A stretch of DNA of 64,000 bases from CAZSDU01 sp964429135. Its GTDB lineage: Bacteria > Bacteroidota > Bacteroidia > Bacteroidales > FEN-979. Made by a program: the position numbers and the translations under genes. The first letter of the stretch is position 1. Each line of letters begins with the position of its first letter. Of this stretch, positions 54,129 to 62,443 are shown one piece after another. Where the stretch lies: the NCBI GenBank assembly GCA_964429135.1, contig CAYSAU010000015.1:18931-82930 (forward strand), read 5' to 3'. Below the pieces are notes generated by a model. The model had not been told where the DNA came from and searched no databases. It saw only the letters and a program-made list of their open reading frames with translations.

Positions 54129-55217
54129 CCCGGGAATACGACCGGCGGTATATGATCTAATCAACTGACCAGTTTTCTGATGATATTGATAAACCATTCC
54201 ATTCTGAACATAATCTATGGCATCGGAGACAAATATTGCCCCGCTTCGTGGATGGATGGACAATCCGTAGAACAACCTTCCTTCAGACTTGATAAAAGAT
54301 GTGGATGGAAGTTCAGCCGATGCAACTGGCATTTGATATATACCGTCTTTAATAAAATATAGGGTGTCAGCAGTCGGGTTAATGCACAAGCGGGAAGGAA
54401 TTCCACTATTTGAAGGGAATGTAAATGTTTTCTCGATCAGGCGCAAACCAGGATCAATGCGTAACAGACTCGGTGCTTCAAAATGATCATATCCACCAGT
54501 GCATAAAACCCAGATTTTCTGTTTTCTATCCATAACAATGCCCAGAGGTTCCTTTCCAGTCACAATACTGTCCACAATGATATCCTTATCAGTATCAATG
54601 ACATAAATCTGAGCCTTGCGGTTCATATTGGAAGAGTAATAATTTCCAATACTTGTCACGAAAACATAGTGATCAAATTTAATCAAACCCTCAGTCCAGG
54701 TTGGAGTTTGGATCGTTCTTTCGACAGTAAAATCTTTCAGGTTAATGACCGTAATGTCTTTTTTAAGATTAGACACATAAGCTTTATTTGAGTCAACAAT
54801 GGCCAGATATCTCGGGGATGTAAATCCAGTAATTGATTTTACGGATTTAAAATCTTTCAAGTCCACTACTTCAACTTTGTTGGAATTGTTCACTAAGATT
54901 AAACCAAAATCCCGGAAAATTCCCATGGATTGAGCGACATCACCAAGGCTCCGTTGGTTTGCTTTCTGGAAAATGTTTTGCTGAACATTCCCTGTTTTCT
55001 CATCAATAAACGATACGGTAGCATTGCCCCAGTTATAATTACCTTCATTGATGATAAAAATGCCATTTGTGAATGAAGTGTGAATCGTCGTTGTATCTGG
55101 GTCATCCGTAATTTCTCTGATGGGATCCTTTGAGCAAGAAGTAAAAAAAGTTATTGCAAGGGTAAAAAAAGAAATTGTTATAATATTTAGATTGTGGTGG
55201 GTTACCTTCACGGTCAA
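54096..55217 (-). CDS. BtuG-like surface beta-propeller lipoprotein (DUF5074/YncE type)
   Basis: This 373-residue lipoprotein has a signal with FFTSC and a beta-propeller made of blades such as GDVAQSMGIFRDFGLILVNN, FIINEGNYNWGNATVSFID and ITVINLKDFTVERTI. The opening segment and LGDVAQSM...NNSNKVEVVD are characteristic of DUF5074, the family of BtuG, which binds corrinoids at the cell surface of Bacteroides and caps a BtuB receptor. It directly follows the TonB receptor gene, as btuG does. Cobalamin as ligand is inferred from this arrangement. Confidence 0.75.
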   Translation of the reverse strand: MTVKVTHHNLNIITISFFTLAITFFTSCSKDPIREITDDPDTTTIHTSFTNGIFIINEGNYNWGNATVSFIDEKTGNVQQNIFQKANQRSLGDVAQSMGIFRDFGLILVNNSNKVEVVDLKDFKSVKSITGFTSPRYLAIVDSNKAYVSNLKKDITVINLKDFTVERTIQTPTWTEGLIKFDHYVFVTSIGNYYSSNMNRKAQIYVIDTDKDIIVDSIVTGKEPLGIVMDRKQKIWVLCTGGYDHFEAPSLLRIDPGLRLIEKTFTFPSNSGIPSRLCINPTADTLYFIKDGIYQMPVASAELPSTSFIKSEGRLFYGLSIHPRSGAIFVSDAIDYVQNGMVYQYHQKTGQLIRSYTAGRIPGSFCFTSNTGN

Positions 55218-55234
55218 TGATTTTGATTAAACTT

Positions 55235-57160
55235 CTACCTGTTTCCTTTGATAAATGAGACTTTTAATGTGAGTCCATAATTAATACCCGGCATCGGCCT
55301 GTTTTTAATTGACTGATAGTCGAGATTGAACAGGTTTTTAATTTCTGCTTGTAAAGTTAAACAAATATTTTTCAAATTAATATTCTTTCCTAAAATAATA
55401 TTAGATAAGTTATACGCAGGCATGTACGAAAGGTTATCATTAGAGGTAAACCTTTTCCCGATAAACATAAAATTATACCTGAGGAAGAATTTCCATTTTT
55501 CAATAGACACCATGCTGTTTAATGAATTCAGCGGTGTATAAATCAATTGTTTACCCTGTTTCTGATCATTGGGAGAGGATGACTTTTCATAAGTTGATCG
55601 ATTATAAGAATAATTATTTTTTAATCCCAAGTCAAATCCAAAAATAGTCCATTTCAGATTCAGACTGAGTTCAAATCCACGGGCTAAAACCTCATTGACA
55701 TTCTCAGGCCGCCACAGGCTTGTATTTTCTTCCATCGGCACCCATACAATCATCTCATATATCCAGGAATAATATCCTGATAATGAGGCCTCAAGAAACA
55801 AACTGCTGTGATGTGATGAAAAATTATAAGTGGTCCCAAGTTCCACAATATAATCCAATTCAGGTTTGAGATCTGGATTTCCTCCTGGGCTCCAGTACAA
55901 TTCATTAAGGGTCGGGAACCTGTAATTCCTGGCAATGTTTGATGAAAAAACAAAATTAATTTTGGAAAACGGTTTATATTCCATTCCAAGGGTTGAAATG
56001 ACAGGCATCAATTTTCCATCGATCAATTCCTCACGAAACACCATTGATCCCTTAATTTTCTTGGAAAAATCATAAAATATCTCGGCAAATAAACTGGTGG
56101 TAATTCTGGTTTTCATCCCCTGGTAACCATCTGAGAAAGCCCAGTCATAATTAAAATCCAGCCCTGGTTTAAGGCTGAGTTTTTTAATTCCGTTATACGT
56201 GAAGCGAGCCCTGTTGATCCAGGTATAAACTTGGTGATTGGCATTCAAACTGTCGTTGCGATAGTTCATGAACTGGTCGGACAAAGCCGAATGGATCATG
56301 AAATAATACCTTTTTTCGACATATTTATATTCAATAATGGCACGTAAAATATCATCTTTCTGCTTTTCTGATTGGTTTGGGTCAGAAAGGATAGTTGGAG
56401 GAAGATTGCGGTCGGATTGGCTATACCATAAACGGGCAGAAAACAGGTGTTTGTCTTTTAATTTCCAGTAAAATTCCTGGGAAATCCCAAATTGTTTAAA
56501 TGAAGCATTTTGTTGATAGACTTTCTCCTGCAACTGATCATTAAAATAAGGAAAATCATTCAGGCTTGAAGAATAATTGATTTTTGTATGCGATTGTACT
56601 TGGCTGTTACCCATAGCCAAGCTGACATTGGTGGAGTAATTGTCGAAGCTGGCAAGGCTCTGAGCTCCCATTATATTAAATCTATTATTCCAATCAGGGC
56701 TACTTACCATATTGATCACACCTCCGAAAGCTCCGCTGGTGAGTGCAATTCCTGCCGCGCCATAAAGTATCTCTATCTTTTCAAACTGAGCAACAGGAAT
56801 CTGAGACAGGTCTATCTGTCCGAGCATGGGAGAATTGAGGTTTATCCCATTCCACTGCACCTGTGTATGTTGTGCGGTTGTCCCCCGAAAGGAAGGTGTG
56901 GCAAGAGTTCCGTTTCCATAGGATTTAACAAAAATGGTAGAATATTCAGAAAGTATGAGTGAAAGATCTGAAGCAATGTGAGGAATCAGGGTAATGGAAT
57001 CGAATTTAATCCTTTTAAATCCATGGTTATCGATCACATAATTTGCTTTAACCTCAAATTCGGGTAAATGTAAAGTATCCTCCATATTCTGAGCCGACAG
57101 GCCGGAACAGATAATAGAAATTGCGGCAAGGAATAAAATAAATCTAAGGTTTTTCAGCAG
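55235..57160 (-). CDS. TonB-dependent outer-membrane receptor, BtuB-like
   Basis: The protein has a plug domain near the N-terminus (LHLPEFEVKANYVIDNHGFKRI resembles the TonB-linked start, then SFRGTTAQHTQVQWNGINLNSP and AAGIALTSGAFGGVINMVSSP) and a 22-strand-type barrel ending in an aromatic residue pattern (LTLKVSFIKGNR). At about 616-641 residues it is BtuB-sized rather than SusC-sized. The ATG at 57085 follows 25 in-frame codons that spell a signal peptide ending SGLSAQN but begin with CTG (57158-57160), one base after the previous stop; a signal peptide is needed, so I extend it there. It would import corrinoids or another small ligand with energy from TonB. Confidence 0.85.
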   Translation of the reverse strand: MLKNLRFILFLAAISIICSGLSAQNMEDTLHLPEFEVKANYVIDNHGFKRIKFDSITLIPHIASDLSLILSEYSTIFVKSYGNGTLATPSFRGTTAQHTQVQWNGINLNSPMLGQIDLSQIPVAQFEKIEILYGAAGIALTSGAFGGVINMVSSPDWNNRFNIMGAQSLASFDNYSTNVSLAMGNSQVQSHTKINYSSSLNDFPYFNDQLQEKVYQQNASFKQFGISQEFYWKLKDKHLFSARLWYSQSDRNLPPTILSDPNQSEKQKDDILRAIIEYKYVEKRYYFMIHSALSDQFMNYRNDSLNANHQVYTWINRARFTYNGIKKLSLKPGLDFNYDWAFSDGYQGMKTRITTSLFAEIFYDFSKKIKGSMVFREELIDGKLMPVISTLGMEYKPFSKINFVFSSNIARNYRFPTLNELYWSPGGNPDLKPELDYIVELGTTYNFSSHHSSLFLEASLSGYYSWIYEMIVWVPMEENTSLWRPENVNEVLARGFELSLNLKWTIFGFDLGLKNNYSYNRSTYEKSSSPNDQKQGKQLIYTPLNSLNSMVSIEKWKFFLRYNFMFIGKRFTSNDNLSYMPAYNLSNIILGKNINLKNICLTLQAEIKNLFNLDYQSIKNRPMPGINYGLTLKVSFIKGNR

Positions 57161-57161
57161 T

Positions 57162-58166
57162 TTAAAGTTTGGAAAATTTTCTAAAAATAACTTGACCCTC
57201 AGGCGTTGAGAAATGTAACAGATAAATCCCCTGAGGATAAGATTTCAGGTCAATCTTTGAATGCTGTTCTATGGGTAATTGTTGGAGAATTCTTCCAGAA
57301 AGATCCAGGATATTCAGGTTCAGGATGTGATGATCTGAAACATGGATAGTCAGCCAGTCAGAAACAGGATTAGGAAAAACCTGTATGTTCAGTAATGGCT
57401 GAGAATCATTTACTCCCTGGCTTGCAAAGTGAATCACCCCGATGGCATCCAGATCAAATCCTCCAGTATTAAATGGTGTTGGCCATGGATCGTTGATAAT
57501 ATTTCCACTGGCATCTCTTGTTGCAAATTCATTCTGGATGCAGCCTACAACATCGATTACCCTTATTTTCACAATATGATTTAAATCGATGTTTACACTA
57601 TCCTTCAGGTCATCAAGGTCGAAAGGAGTTCCAAACAATACACGGTACTTCCCAGCCAGATTATGGATTTTGGTAGCGTCAATGGTTCCGAATGTACTGG
57701 TTTGAACATCTGATTGAGTTAAAGAAACCGATGGGAACCTTACAAAACGAATCCCATCAGAACTGGCTTCAACGAACGCAAGTTCCAGAAATTCATCTCC
57801 AAAACTATTTTCAAACACGGCAAAGTCAAAGCCAGGTCCATTGGAAATCGGGTTTTCAAACGAAAGTGTTGCTGATCCTCCATCGCCAAGACTCAGAACA
57901 AAGTTATCAGCTTTATCGGAAGTCATGTATTCGTTCCCATAGGAGGCCCTATTAGAACCACCGTAATATTCATCGGTATCGGCAACATTAATATAACCCC
58001 TGTTCACTGTACATGATTTTGCCCAGCCAATTAAAATAGAGCTGTCGCAATAAATAGCAGTCGAACCGATCTGACCGGCAGGAGGCGGAAACTGTGAAAA
58101 ACCTGCTGAAGTTATACTACAGGATAAAACGATTATGAAGATCAAATATTCCGCTAATAATTTCAT
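57162..58166 (-). CDS. Secreted T9SS-sorted surface protein (corrinoid locus)
   Basis: The 334-residue protein has a signal peptide (to about residue 25) and a beta-rich domain with GDGGSATLSFENPISNGPGF, FAVFENSFGDEFLELAFVEAS and FDLDDLKDSVNIDLNHIVKIRVIDVVG, a pattern shared by surface proteins next to TonB receptors in Bacteroidota. It ends with a T9SS type-A domain (VFPNPVSDWLTIHV, ending GIYLLHFSTPEGQVIF). Its stop precedes the receptor's candidate CTG start by one base. Likely a surface accessory of the same uptake system; ligand unknown. Confidence 0.75.
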   Translation of the reverse strand: MKLLAEYLIFIIVLSCSITSAGFSQFPPPAGQIGSTAIYCDSSILIGWAKSCTVNRGYINVADTDEYYGGSNRASYGNEYMTSDKADNFVLSLGDGGSATLSFENPISNGPGFDFAVFENSFGDEFLELAFVEASSDGIRFVRFPSVSLTQSDVQTSTFGTIDATKIHNLAGKYRVLFGTPFDLDDLKDSVNIDLNHIVKIRVIDVVGCIQNEFATRDASGNIINDPWPTPFNTGGFDLDAIGVIHFASQGVNDSQPLLNIQVFPNPVSDWLTIHVSDHHILNLNILDLSGRILQQLPIEQHSKIDLKSYPQGIYLLHFSTPEGQVIFRKFSKL

Positions 58167-58206
58167 TGTAAATACTTAAACAACGGAAATGAAGAATAAT
58201 TGACTC

Positions 58207-59526
58207 CTAATGTTTAATAAATTTTCTAGTGTACTTTCCCTGGCCGGTTCCTACGTTGATAAAATAAATACCTGGTTTCAAGTCAGTACAACTGATACTG
58301 ATTAAATTTTTACCATTGACCTGTTCTCTAATACAGGATTTACCCATCAGATCTGAGATTTCAATGTCAGTCATTGAAATAGGGCCGGGAATGCTAATCC
58401 AGACATTATCGCGAACAGGATTTGGATAAATCTCGAGGTTTATTTTTTCGGAATTAATATCGATCCCAACAGGAGTTCTGTAATCAAAAGCCAGGGCATC
58501 TGCATTGATTCCGGTCACATAGGAAGTACTTGAATCGCCGGATGAAGTATATTGAATGCAAACGCCAAAATTAATTCTATTGCCTACATTTAGGAAGATA
58601 TCTCCGTTAACGTATTCAATTCCACCCGATGTAATAAAAACCCGGTTTACGAATCCCGGATCAGGAATCAGGGCGGTATCTGCAATCAAAAGGCTGGATA
58701 GATTTATGGTACCTATCCCGTTATTCATATTCACATAGAGCAGGTCATTATAGATGCCAATACCATCCCCCAGGGTCACATTAAAGACTTTGTTTAAGTA
58801 TGTAAATGTATACAAAGTATATCTTGAAATGCTTCCGATTGGATTTCCCCCGATCAAGGTACGGTTAACAGAAAAAATATGGCCATTAATATTATACAGG
58901 TTCCAAATTCCAAGTGCATCAGTCCCCAGGTTGATTTCTCTTGCCAATGACCAGGGGTTGGTGCTAAGCACTGCAATTTTCCCCACAGTTGTTCCGAAAC
59001 TACCTGGAACTGCAACATAAATGGAATCTCCATCAGCAATAATTCCCGCACAATCTCCTGAAATATTCTGAATTCTGGCAACCAGAGAAAGGTCGGTAGC
59101 ATCAAGAATTTCTACGAAGAAGCGTTTGATAGGCCATTGTTTGCTGACAATCAAGCGATTATTATGTACATAGAGCTTATTGATGCCAGAGTCAGATTTT
59201 GCTACCACCCGTTGATGGTTATTGATATTATACATGATCAGGGAATCCCCTGCAGCAACATAGGCAAAATCACCTTTAATGACAACGTCCTGCGCAGACT
59301 GGGTATAGATTTTATCAAAAACCAAGGTTTGATGATTAACAGGATTATAGGTTTGTACAGTAACATAATCCACAAAAGGAGGAGTGGTCTCATATTTACC
59401 GCTATTCACGGTAATGACCTGGTTCAGCCATTCATTTTTCTGGGCATTTAATTGCAATGATGTAAGTATGATTAGGGTCAGTGTGATCCGGATTAATTGG
59501 TGCATGGTTATTTTTTTCATATTCAA
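58207..59526 (-). CDS. Secreted beta-propeller protein with T9SS sorting domain
   Basis: This 439-residue protein has a signal peptide (MNMKKITMHQLIRITLTLI onward, cut near LNAQ) and repeats of propeller type: DVVIKGDFAYVAAGDSLIMYN, NKLYVHNNRLIVSKQ, AGIIADGDSIYVAVPG and GIGIYNDLLYVNMNNGIG. A T9SS type-A domain closes it (IYPNPVRDNVWISI, ending IYFINVGTGQGKYTRKF). It is first in the operon leading to the receptor and BtuG-like lipoprotein and may be a related surface ligand-binding propeller. ATG 59520 (MKKITMH) is an alternative start. Confidence 0.78.
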   Translation of the reverse strand: MNMKKITMHQLIRITLTLIILTSLQLNAQKNEWLNQVITVNSGKYETTPPFVDYVTVQTYNPVNHQTLVFDKIYTQSAQDVVIKGDFAYVAAGDSLIMYNINNHQRVVAKSDSGINKLYVHNNRLIVSKQWPIKRFFVEILDATDLSLVARIQNISGDCAGIIADGDSIYVAVPGSFGTTVGKIAVLSTNPWSLAREINLGTDALGIWNLYNINGHIFSVNRTLIGGNPIGSISRYTLYTFTYLNKVFNVTLGDGIGIYNDLLYVNMNNGIGTINLSSLLIADTALIPDPGFVNRVFITSGGIEYVNGDIFLNVGNRINFGVCIQYTSSGDSSTSYVTGINADALAFDYRTPVGIDINSEKINLEIYPNPVRDNVWISIPGPISMTDIEISDLMGKSCIREQVNGKNLISISCTDLKPGIYFINVGTGQGKYTRKFIKH

Positions 59527-59583
59527 AATTTTTATTTGATTATCAATTCTTTAATTTTCCTGAGTCGATTTAACGTTGTCCTG

Positions 59584-59591
59584 CAAAAGTA
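59584..59591 (-). promoter_or_regulatory. Promoter -7 element of the probable corrinoid uptake operon
   Basis: The minus strand reads TACTTTTG, about 57 bases before the ATG at 59526. The leader of about 50 bases is too short for a cobalamin riboswitch. It is divergent from the element at 59624. Confidence 0.45.
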
Positions 59592-59623
59592 AATTTTTTT
59601 TCTTCCCGAAACCAGATATTTAA

Positions 59624-59631
59624 TAAATTTG
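59624..59631 (+). promoter_or_regulatory. Promoter -7 element for a small lipoprotein
   Basis: TAAATTTG lies 29 bases before the ATG at 59661 and matches the -7 consensus, but A/T richness makes a chance match possible. Confidence 0.35.
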
Positions 59632-59660
59632 TAAGCGCTTTAAAGATGATTTTCTCTGCT

Positions 59661-59885
59661 ATGAAGTCAAAATGGTTATTTCGTTTCTTCTTCATCATTA
59701 TGTTGAATTTTCTTGTAGGCTTTGTTCTTGTATCCTGCAAATCAAGGATGGCTCTTTGCAATACGAACAATCAGCAGAAAATGGTGAAGATCAAAAAAAA
59801 CCGGAATAATTACAACTACAGGTACAACTTCAAATCCAAGCCGGTCAGAAAAGATTATGTGATCAAAAATAGCAGGAAATTTTAG
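59661..59885 (+). CDS. Small basic lipoprotein
   Basis: The 74-residue product has a lipoprotein signal: MKSKWLFRFFFIIML then hydrophobic core and lipobox VLVSC. The mature part, KSRMALCNTNNQQKMVKIKK onward, is rich in Asn, Lys, Arg and Tyr and highly basic. I do not recognise the family. An ATG at 59646 adds five residues. It overlaps the convergent thioesterase by four bases. The signal and lipobox favour a real gene over a shadow. Confidence 0.55.
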   Translation: MKSKWLFRFFFIIMLNFLVGFVLVSCKSRMALCNTNNQQKMVKIKKNRNNYNYRYNFKSKPVRKDYVIKNSRKF

Positions 59886-60313
59886 GTGGACTTAGGGAAA
59901 GTATAAAACGTGAAATTTCCTTCTGCTGCTAGTTCCCCTTTTGATGAATAGAGTTTAACGGAAACATCTGCCAGATTTTTTCGCATTCCCACTAAAATGG
60001 ATTTTAGTGTGATTGGTCCCTGGTCAATATAAACGGCTTTTTTGTAACGGATTTCAGCTTTGGAGGTCACTCCTGAGATGTTTAATTTAGCATAAACTGT
60101 CCAGCTTGCGATTTCATCCATCAGGGTTGCCTGAATCCCCCCATGTAAAACATTTAAGTAACCCTGGAAAGAAGGAGTTGGTTCCCATACAGAGATTATT
60201 TCCTCCTTTTCCCCTTCCTTAAAGTTCATATGAAGTCCGTTGGGATTGTCAGGGGAACATCCAAAACAGTAATAACCCTCAAGATGTAAATAGGGATTTT
60301 CAATCTTTTTCAT
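59882..60313 (-). CDS. PaaI-family hotdog thioesterase
   Basis: The 143-residue protein has the hotdog-fold thioesterase pattern: YYCFGCSPDNPNGLHMNF, then GYLNVLHGGIQATLMDEIASW with the HGG and catalytic Asp/Glu region. It should hydrolyse acyl-CoA thioesters. The N-terminal CFGC segment is common in this branch. The ATG overlaps the stop of the preceding YwqK-like gene (ATGA), implying coupling, though I see no functional connection. Confidence 0.85.
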   Translation of the reverse strand: MKKIENPYLHLEGYYCFGCSPDNPNGLHMNFKEGEKEEIISVWEPTPSFQGYLNVLHGGIQATLMDEIASWTVYAKLNISGVTSKAEIRYKKAVYIDQGPITLKSILVGMRKNLADVSVKLYSSKGELAAEGNFTFYTFPKST

Positions 60314-61089
60314 TTGACAACCCCTGCTTTGTATTTAATGGTTTTAATGGCCTTGCCAGTTTCATCGTACTCCGTCCAGATTCCTTCTTTAAGACCATTC
60401 GCATATTGTCCTGAAGTTTTTAGCATACCATTCCGGTAATATTCATTTGTGGGGCCTGACATCTGATCATTTTTATACGTCACCAAGGACTGAATGGTAT
60501 CATTTTCATAAAAGGTTTTTTGCAAGCCTTCAAATTTCCCCATTTTATAATTATATTCAGCCAGGGTTCTGCCATTTTTATCAAACCATTTGGAATATCC
60601 GTCTTTTAAATCATCCTTATAATATGATTCTTCCTGAAGCTTATTATTATCATAAAATAAACGGGTCACTCCGTTTTTTTTACCATTGAGGTAATATGAT
60701 TCAGAGGAAGGGTAATCAGTATACTGGTTGTAAGTCACTGAAGGTCCATGAAGAAGGCCATTCTTGTAATATTCCAATTGGGAAATTTTACTTCTGCGAT
60801 CAAACTGAATGGAAATACCATCCCTGAGTCCATTTGAAAAATATTCAAGTTTTGATAAGGTATTGTTGGCATAGAAAGAGGCCCAGTTACCTGTTTTCAG
60901 ATTACTGACATAAAAACCTTTTAAGGTTAATTCTCCAAGTTTCTCCTCCCAGTATCCGGTTTTCATTTTTTTCTCATCCAACCTGTTTATGGTATCATTG
61001 GGCATGGTTTCCACAGGTTTTACCTGGGCATTCAGGATTGAGGGTGTCATAAAAATCATGACAAACAGCAAGCGTATAATATTTTTCAT
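60310..61089 (-). CDS. Secreted YwqK-type (MORN variant) repeat protein
   Basis: The 259-residue protein has a signal peptide (MKNIIRLLFVMIFMTPSILNAQ) and about eight MORN-variant repeats of the type KTGYWEEKLGELTLKGFY, SYYLNGKKNGVTRLFYDNNKL, SYYKDDLKDGYSKWFDKNGR. The 'YwqK family antitoxin' name often given to such proteins has little support here since no toxin is adjacent. It may be an envelope scaffold. The start is the ATG at 61089, since a promoter lies in the longer frame. Confidence 0.82.
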   Translation of the reverse strand: MKNIIRLLFVMIFMTPSILNAQVKPVETMPNDTINRLDEKKMKTGYWEEKLGELTLKGFYVSNLKTGNWASFYANNTLSKLEYFSNGLRDGISIQFDRRSKISQLEYYKNGLLHGPSVTYNQYTDYPSSESYYLNGKKNGVTRLFYDNNKLQEESYYKDDLKDGYSKWFDKNGRTLAEYNYKMGKFEGLQKTFYENDTIQSLVTYKNDQMSGPTNEYYRNGMLKTSGQYANGLKEGIWTEYDETGKAIKTIKYKAGVVK

Positions 61090-61112
61090 GGGATTATAAT
61101 TATTAGGTTCTG

Positions 61113-61120
61113 CAAAATTA
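61113..61120 (-). promoter_or_regulatory. Promoter -7 element overlapping the rimO stop
   Basis: On the minus strand TAATTTTG starts with the last bases of the rimO stop codon and lies 23 bases before the YwqK-like ATG. It gives that gene its own transcript. Confidence 0.5.
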
Positions 61121-62428
61121 AATGAGTTCGGCAAATAATTCAAAATTACCTGCATGAATTATTTTCACCTGGTAAAAATTTCCAATTTGAAGGGTTCTAT
61201 TTGACTTTTTAATTAAAATTTCATTGTCGATTTCTGGAGAATCAAATTCGGACCGGCCGATATAATATTCATTTTCGACAGCATCGATAACGACCTTCAT
61301 GATCTTTCCTACTTTTTTAATATTCGAACAGAATGATATTTCTTCCTGGATGTGCATTAGTTTAGCTGTTCTTTCCTCTTTAACTTTTGCGGGGACATTG
61401 TCTTTTAGTTTATAAGCACCGCTACCTTCTTCATGGGAATAGGTGAATACCCCCATTCTTTCAAATTTGCTATTTTTAACAAATTGTTCAAGTTCTTCAT
61501 ATTCTTTATCTGTTTCTCCTGGATATCCCACAATAAAAGTGGTCCGGATGGCGGCCTCAGGGAGCACTTCCCTTATTTTTGATATAAGTTCACTGCTTCT
61601 TTCCAAGGTCATATTCCGCTTCATTGATTTCAGTATTCTGGTGCTTGCATGCTGTAAGGGAATATCAATATACTGACAGATGTTGGGAGCATGTTTTATG
61701 ATCTGAAGGATGTCCATGGGAAATCCGGAGGGAAATGTGTAATGAATCCTGATCCATTCAAATCCTGGTATACCTGAAAGTTTCTTAAGCAGTTCGGGGA
61801 GTTGTCTTTTTTTATTCAAATCAAGTCCGTAATAGGTAGTATCCTGGGAAATAAGGATCAATTCCTTAACTCCGCTGTCGACAAGTTTGTGTGCTTCAAT
61901 CAGAATTTCATTCATGGATCGGGAAACATGCTTTCCCCGTATTGACGGAATGACACAAAAGGAGCATTCACGATTACAGCCCTCGGCAATTTTAAGATAG
62001 GCATAATGGGTCGGGGTTAAAATTCTTCGCTCACCAATTAATTCGAACTTGTAATTGCCACCAAGTTGGGAAATTATTTTTTCATGATCAGCAATGCCAA
62101 AAAAACCATCAACTTCAGGTATTTCGTGGGCAAGCCGTGTGCCATAACGTTGAGTAAGACAACCCATCACGAAGATTTTCTTAACAAGACCAGATTCCTT
62201 TGCCCTGACAAAATGAAGGATGGTGTCAATGGATTCCTGTTTGGCATCCATGATAAATCCGCAGGTATTGATAATGATAACGTCAATCCGATCATTTTCC
62301 GATGGATCAGGAATGAGGGTAAAGTGATTGGCCTCCATCTGTTTCATTAAACGCTCCGTATCCACAAGGTTCTTGGCACACCCCAGTGACACCATTCCGA
62401 TTTTTTTAGAGCGTGTCATTTTTTTCAT
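61118..62428 (-). CDS. rimO: Ribosomal protein S12 methylthiotransferase RimO
   Basis: RimO is a radical-SAM enzyme that methylthiolates Asp of ribosomal protein S12. The 436-residue protein has the UPF0004 domain with cluster cysteines at about 17, 56 and 90 (SLGCAKN, NTCGFI, MGCL), the radical-SAM motif CNRECSFC at 151-158, and a C-terminal TRAM domain. It follows ftsY by 15 bases. Motifs GCNRECSFCVIP favour RimO over MiaB. Confidence 0.94.
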   Translation of the reverse strand: MKKMTRSKKIGMVSLGCAKNLVDTERLMKQMEANHFTLIPDPSENDRIDVIIINTCGFIMDAKQESIDTILHFVRAKESGLVKKIFVMGCLTQRYGTRLAHEIPEVDGFFGIADHEKIISQLGGNYKFELIGERRILTPTHYAYLKIAEGCNRECSFCVIPSIRGKHVSRSMNEILIEAHKLVDSGVKELILISQDTTYYGLDLNKKRQLPELLKKLSGIPGFEWIRIHYTFPSGFPMDILQIIKHAPNICQYIDIPLQHASTRILKSMKRNMTLERSSELISKIREVLPEAAIRTTFIVGYPGETDKEYEELEQFVKNSKFERMGVFTYSHEEGSGAYKLKDNVPAKVKEERTAKLMHIQEEISFCSNIKKVGKIMKVVIDAVENEYYIGRSEFDSPEIDNEILIKKSNRTLQIGNFYQVKIIHAGNFELFAELI

Positions 62429-62443
62429 TACCGAAATAGGAGA

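Noticed and set aside
59570..59770. Minus-strand frame of 66 codons
   Set aside because: It crosses two promoter elements and lies opposite the small lipoprotein; no signal or family feature.
60310..61089. Toxin-antitoxin system based on the YwqK-type name
   Set aside because: No toxin-like gene lies nearby and the protein is secreted, so an antitoxin role is not supported.
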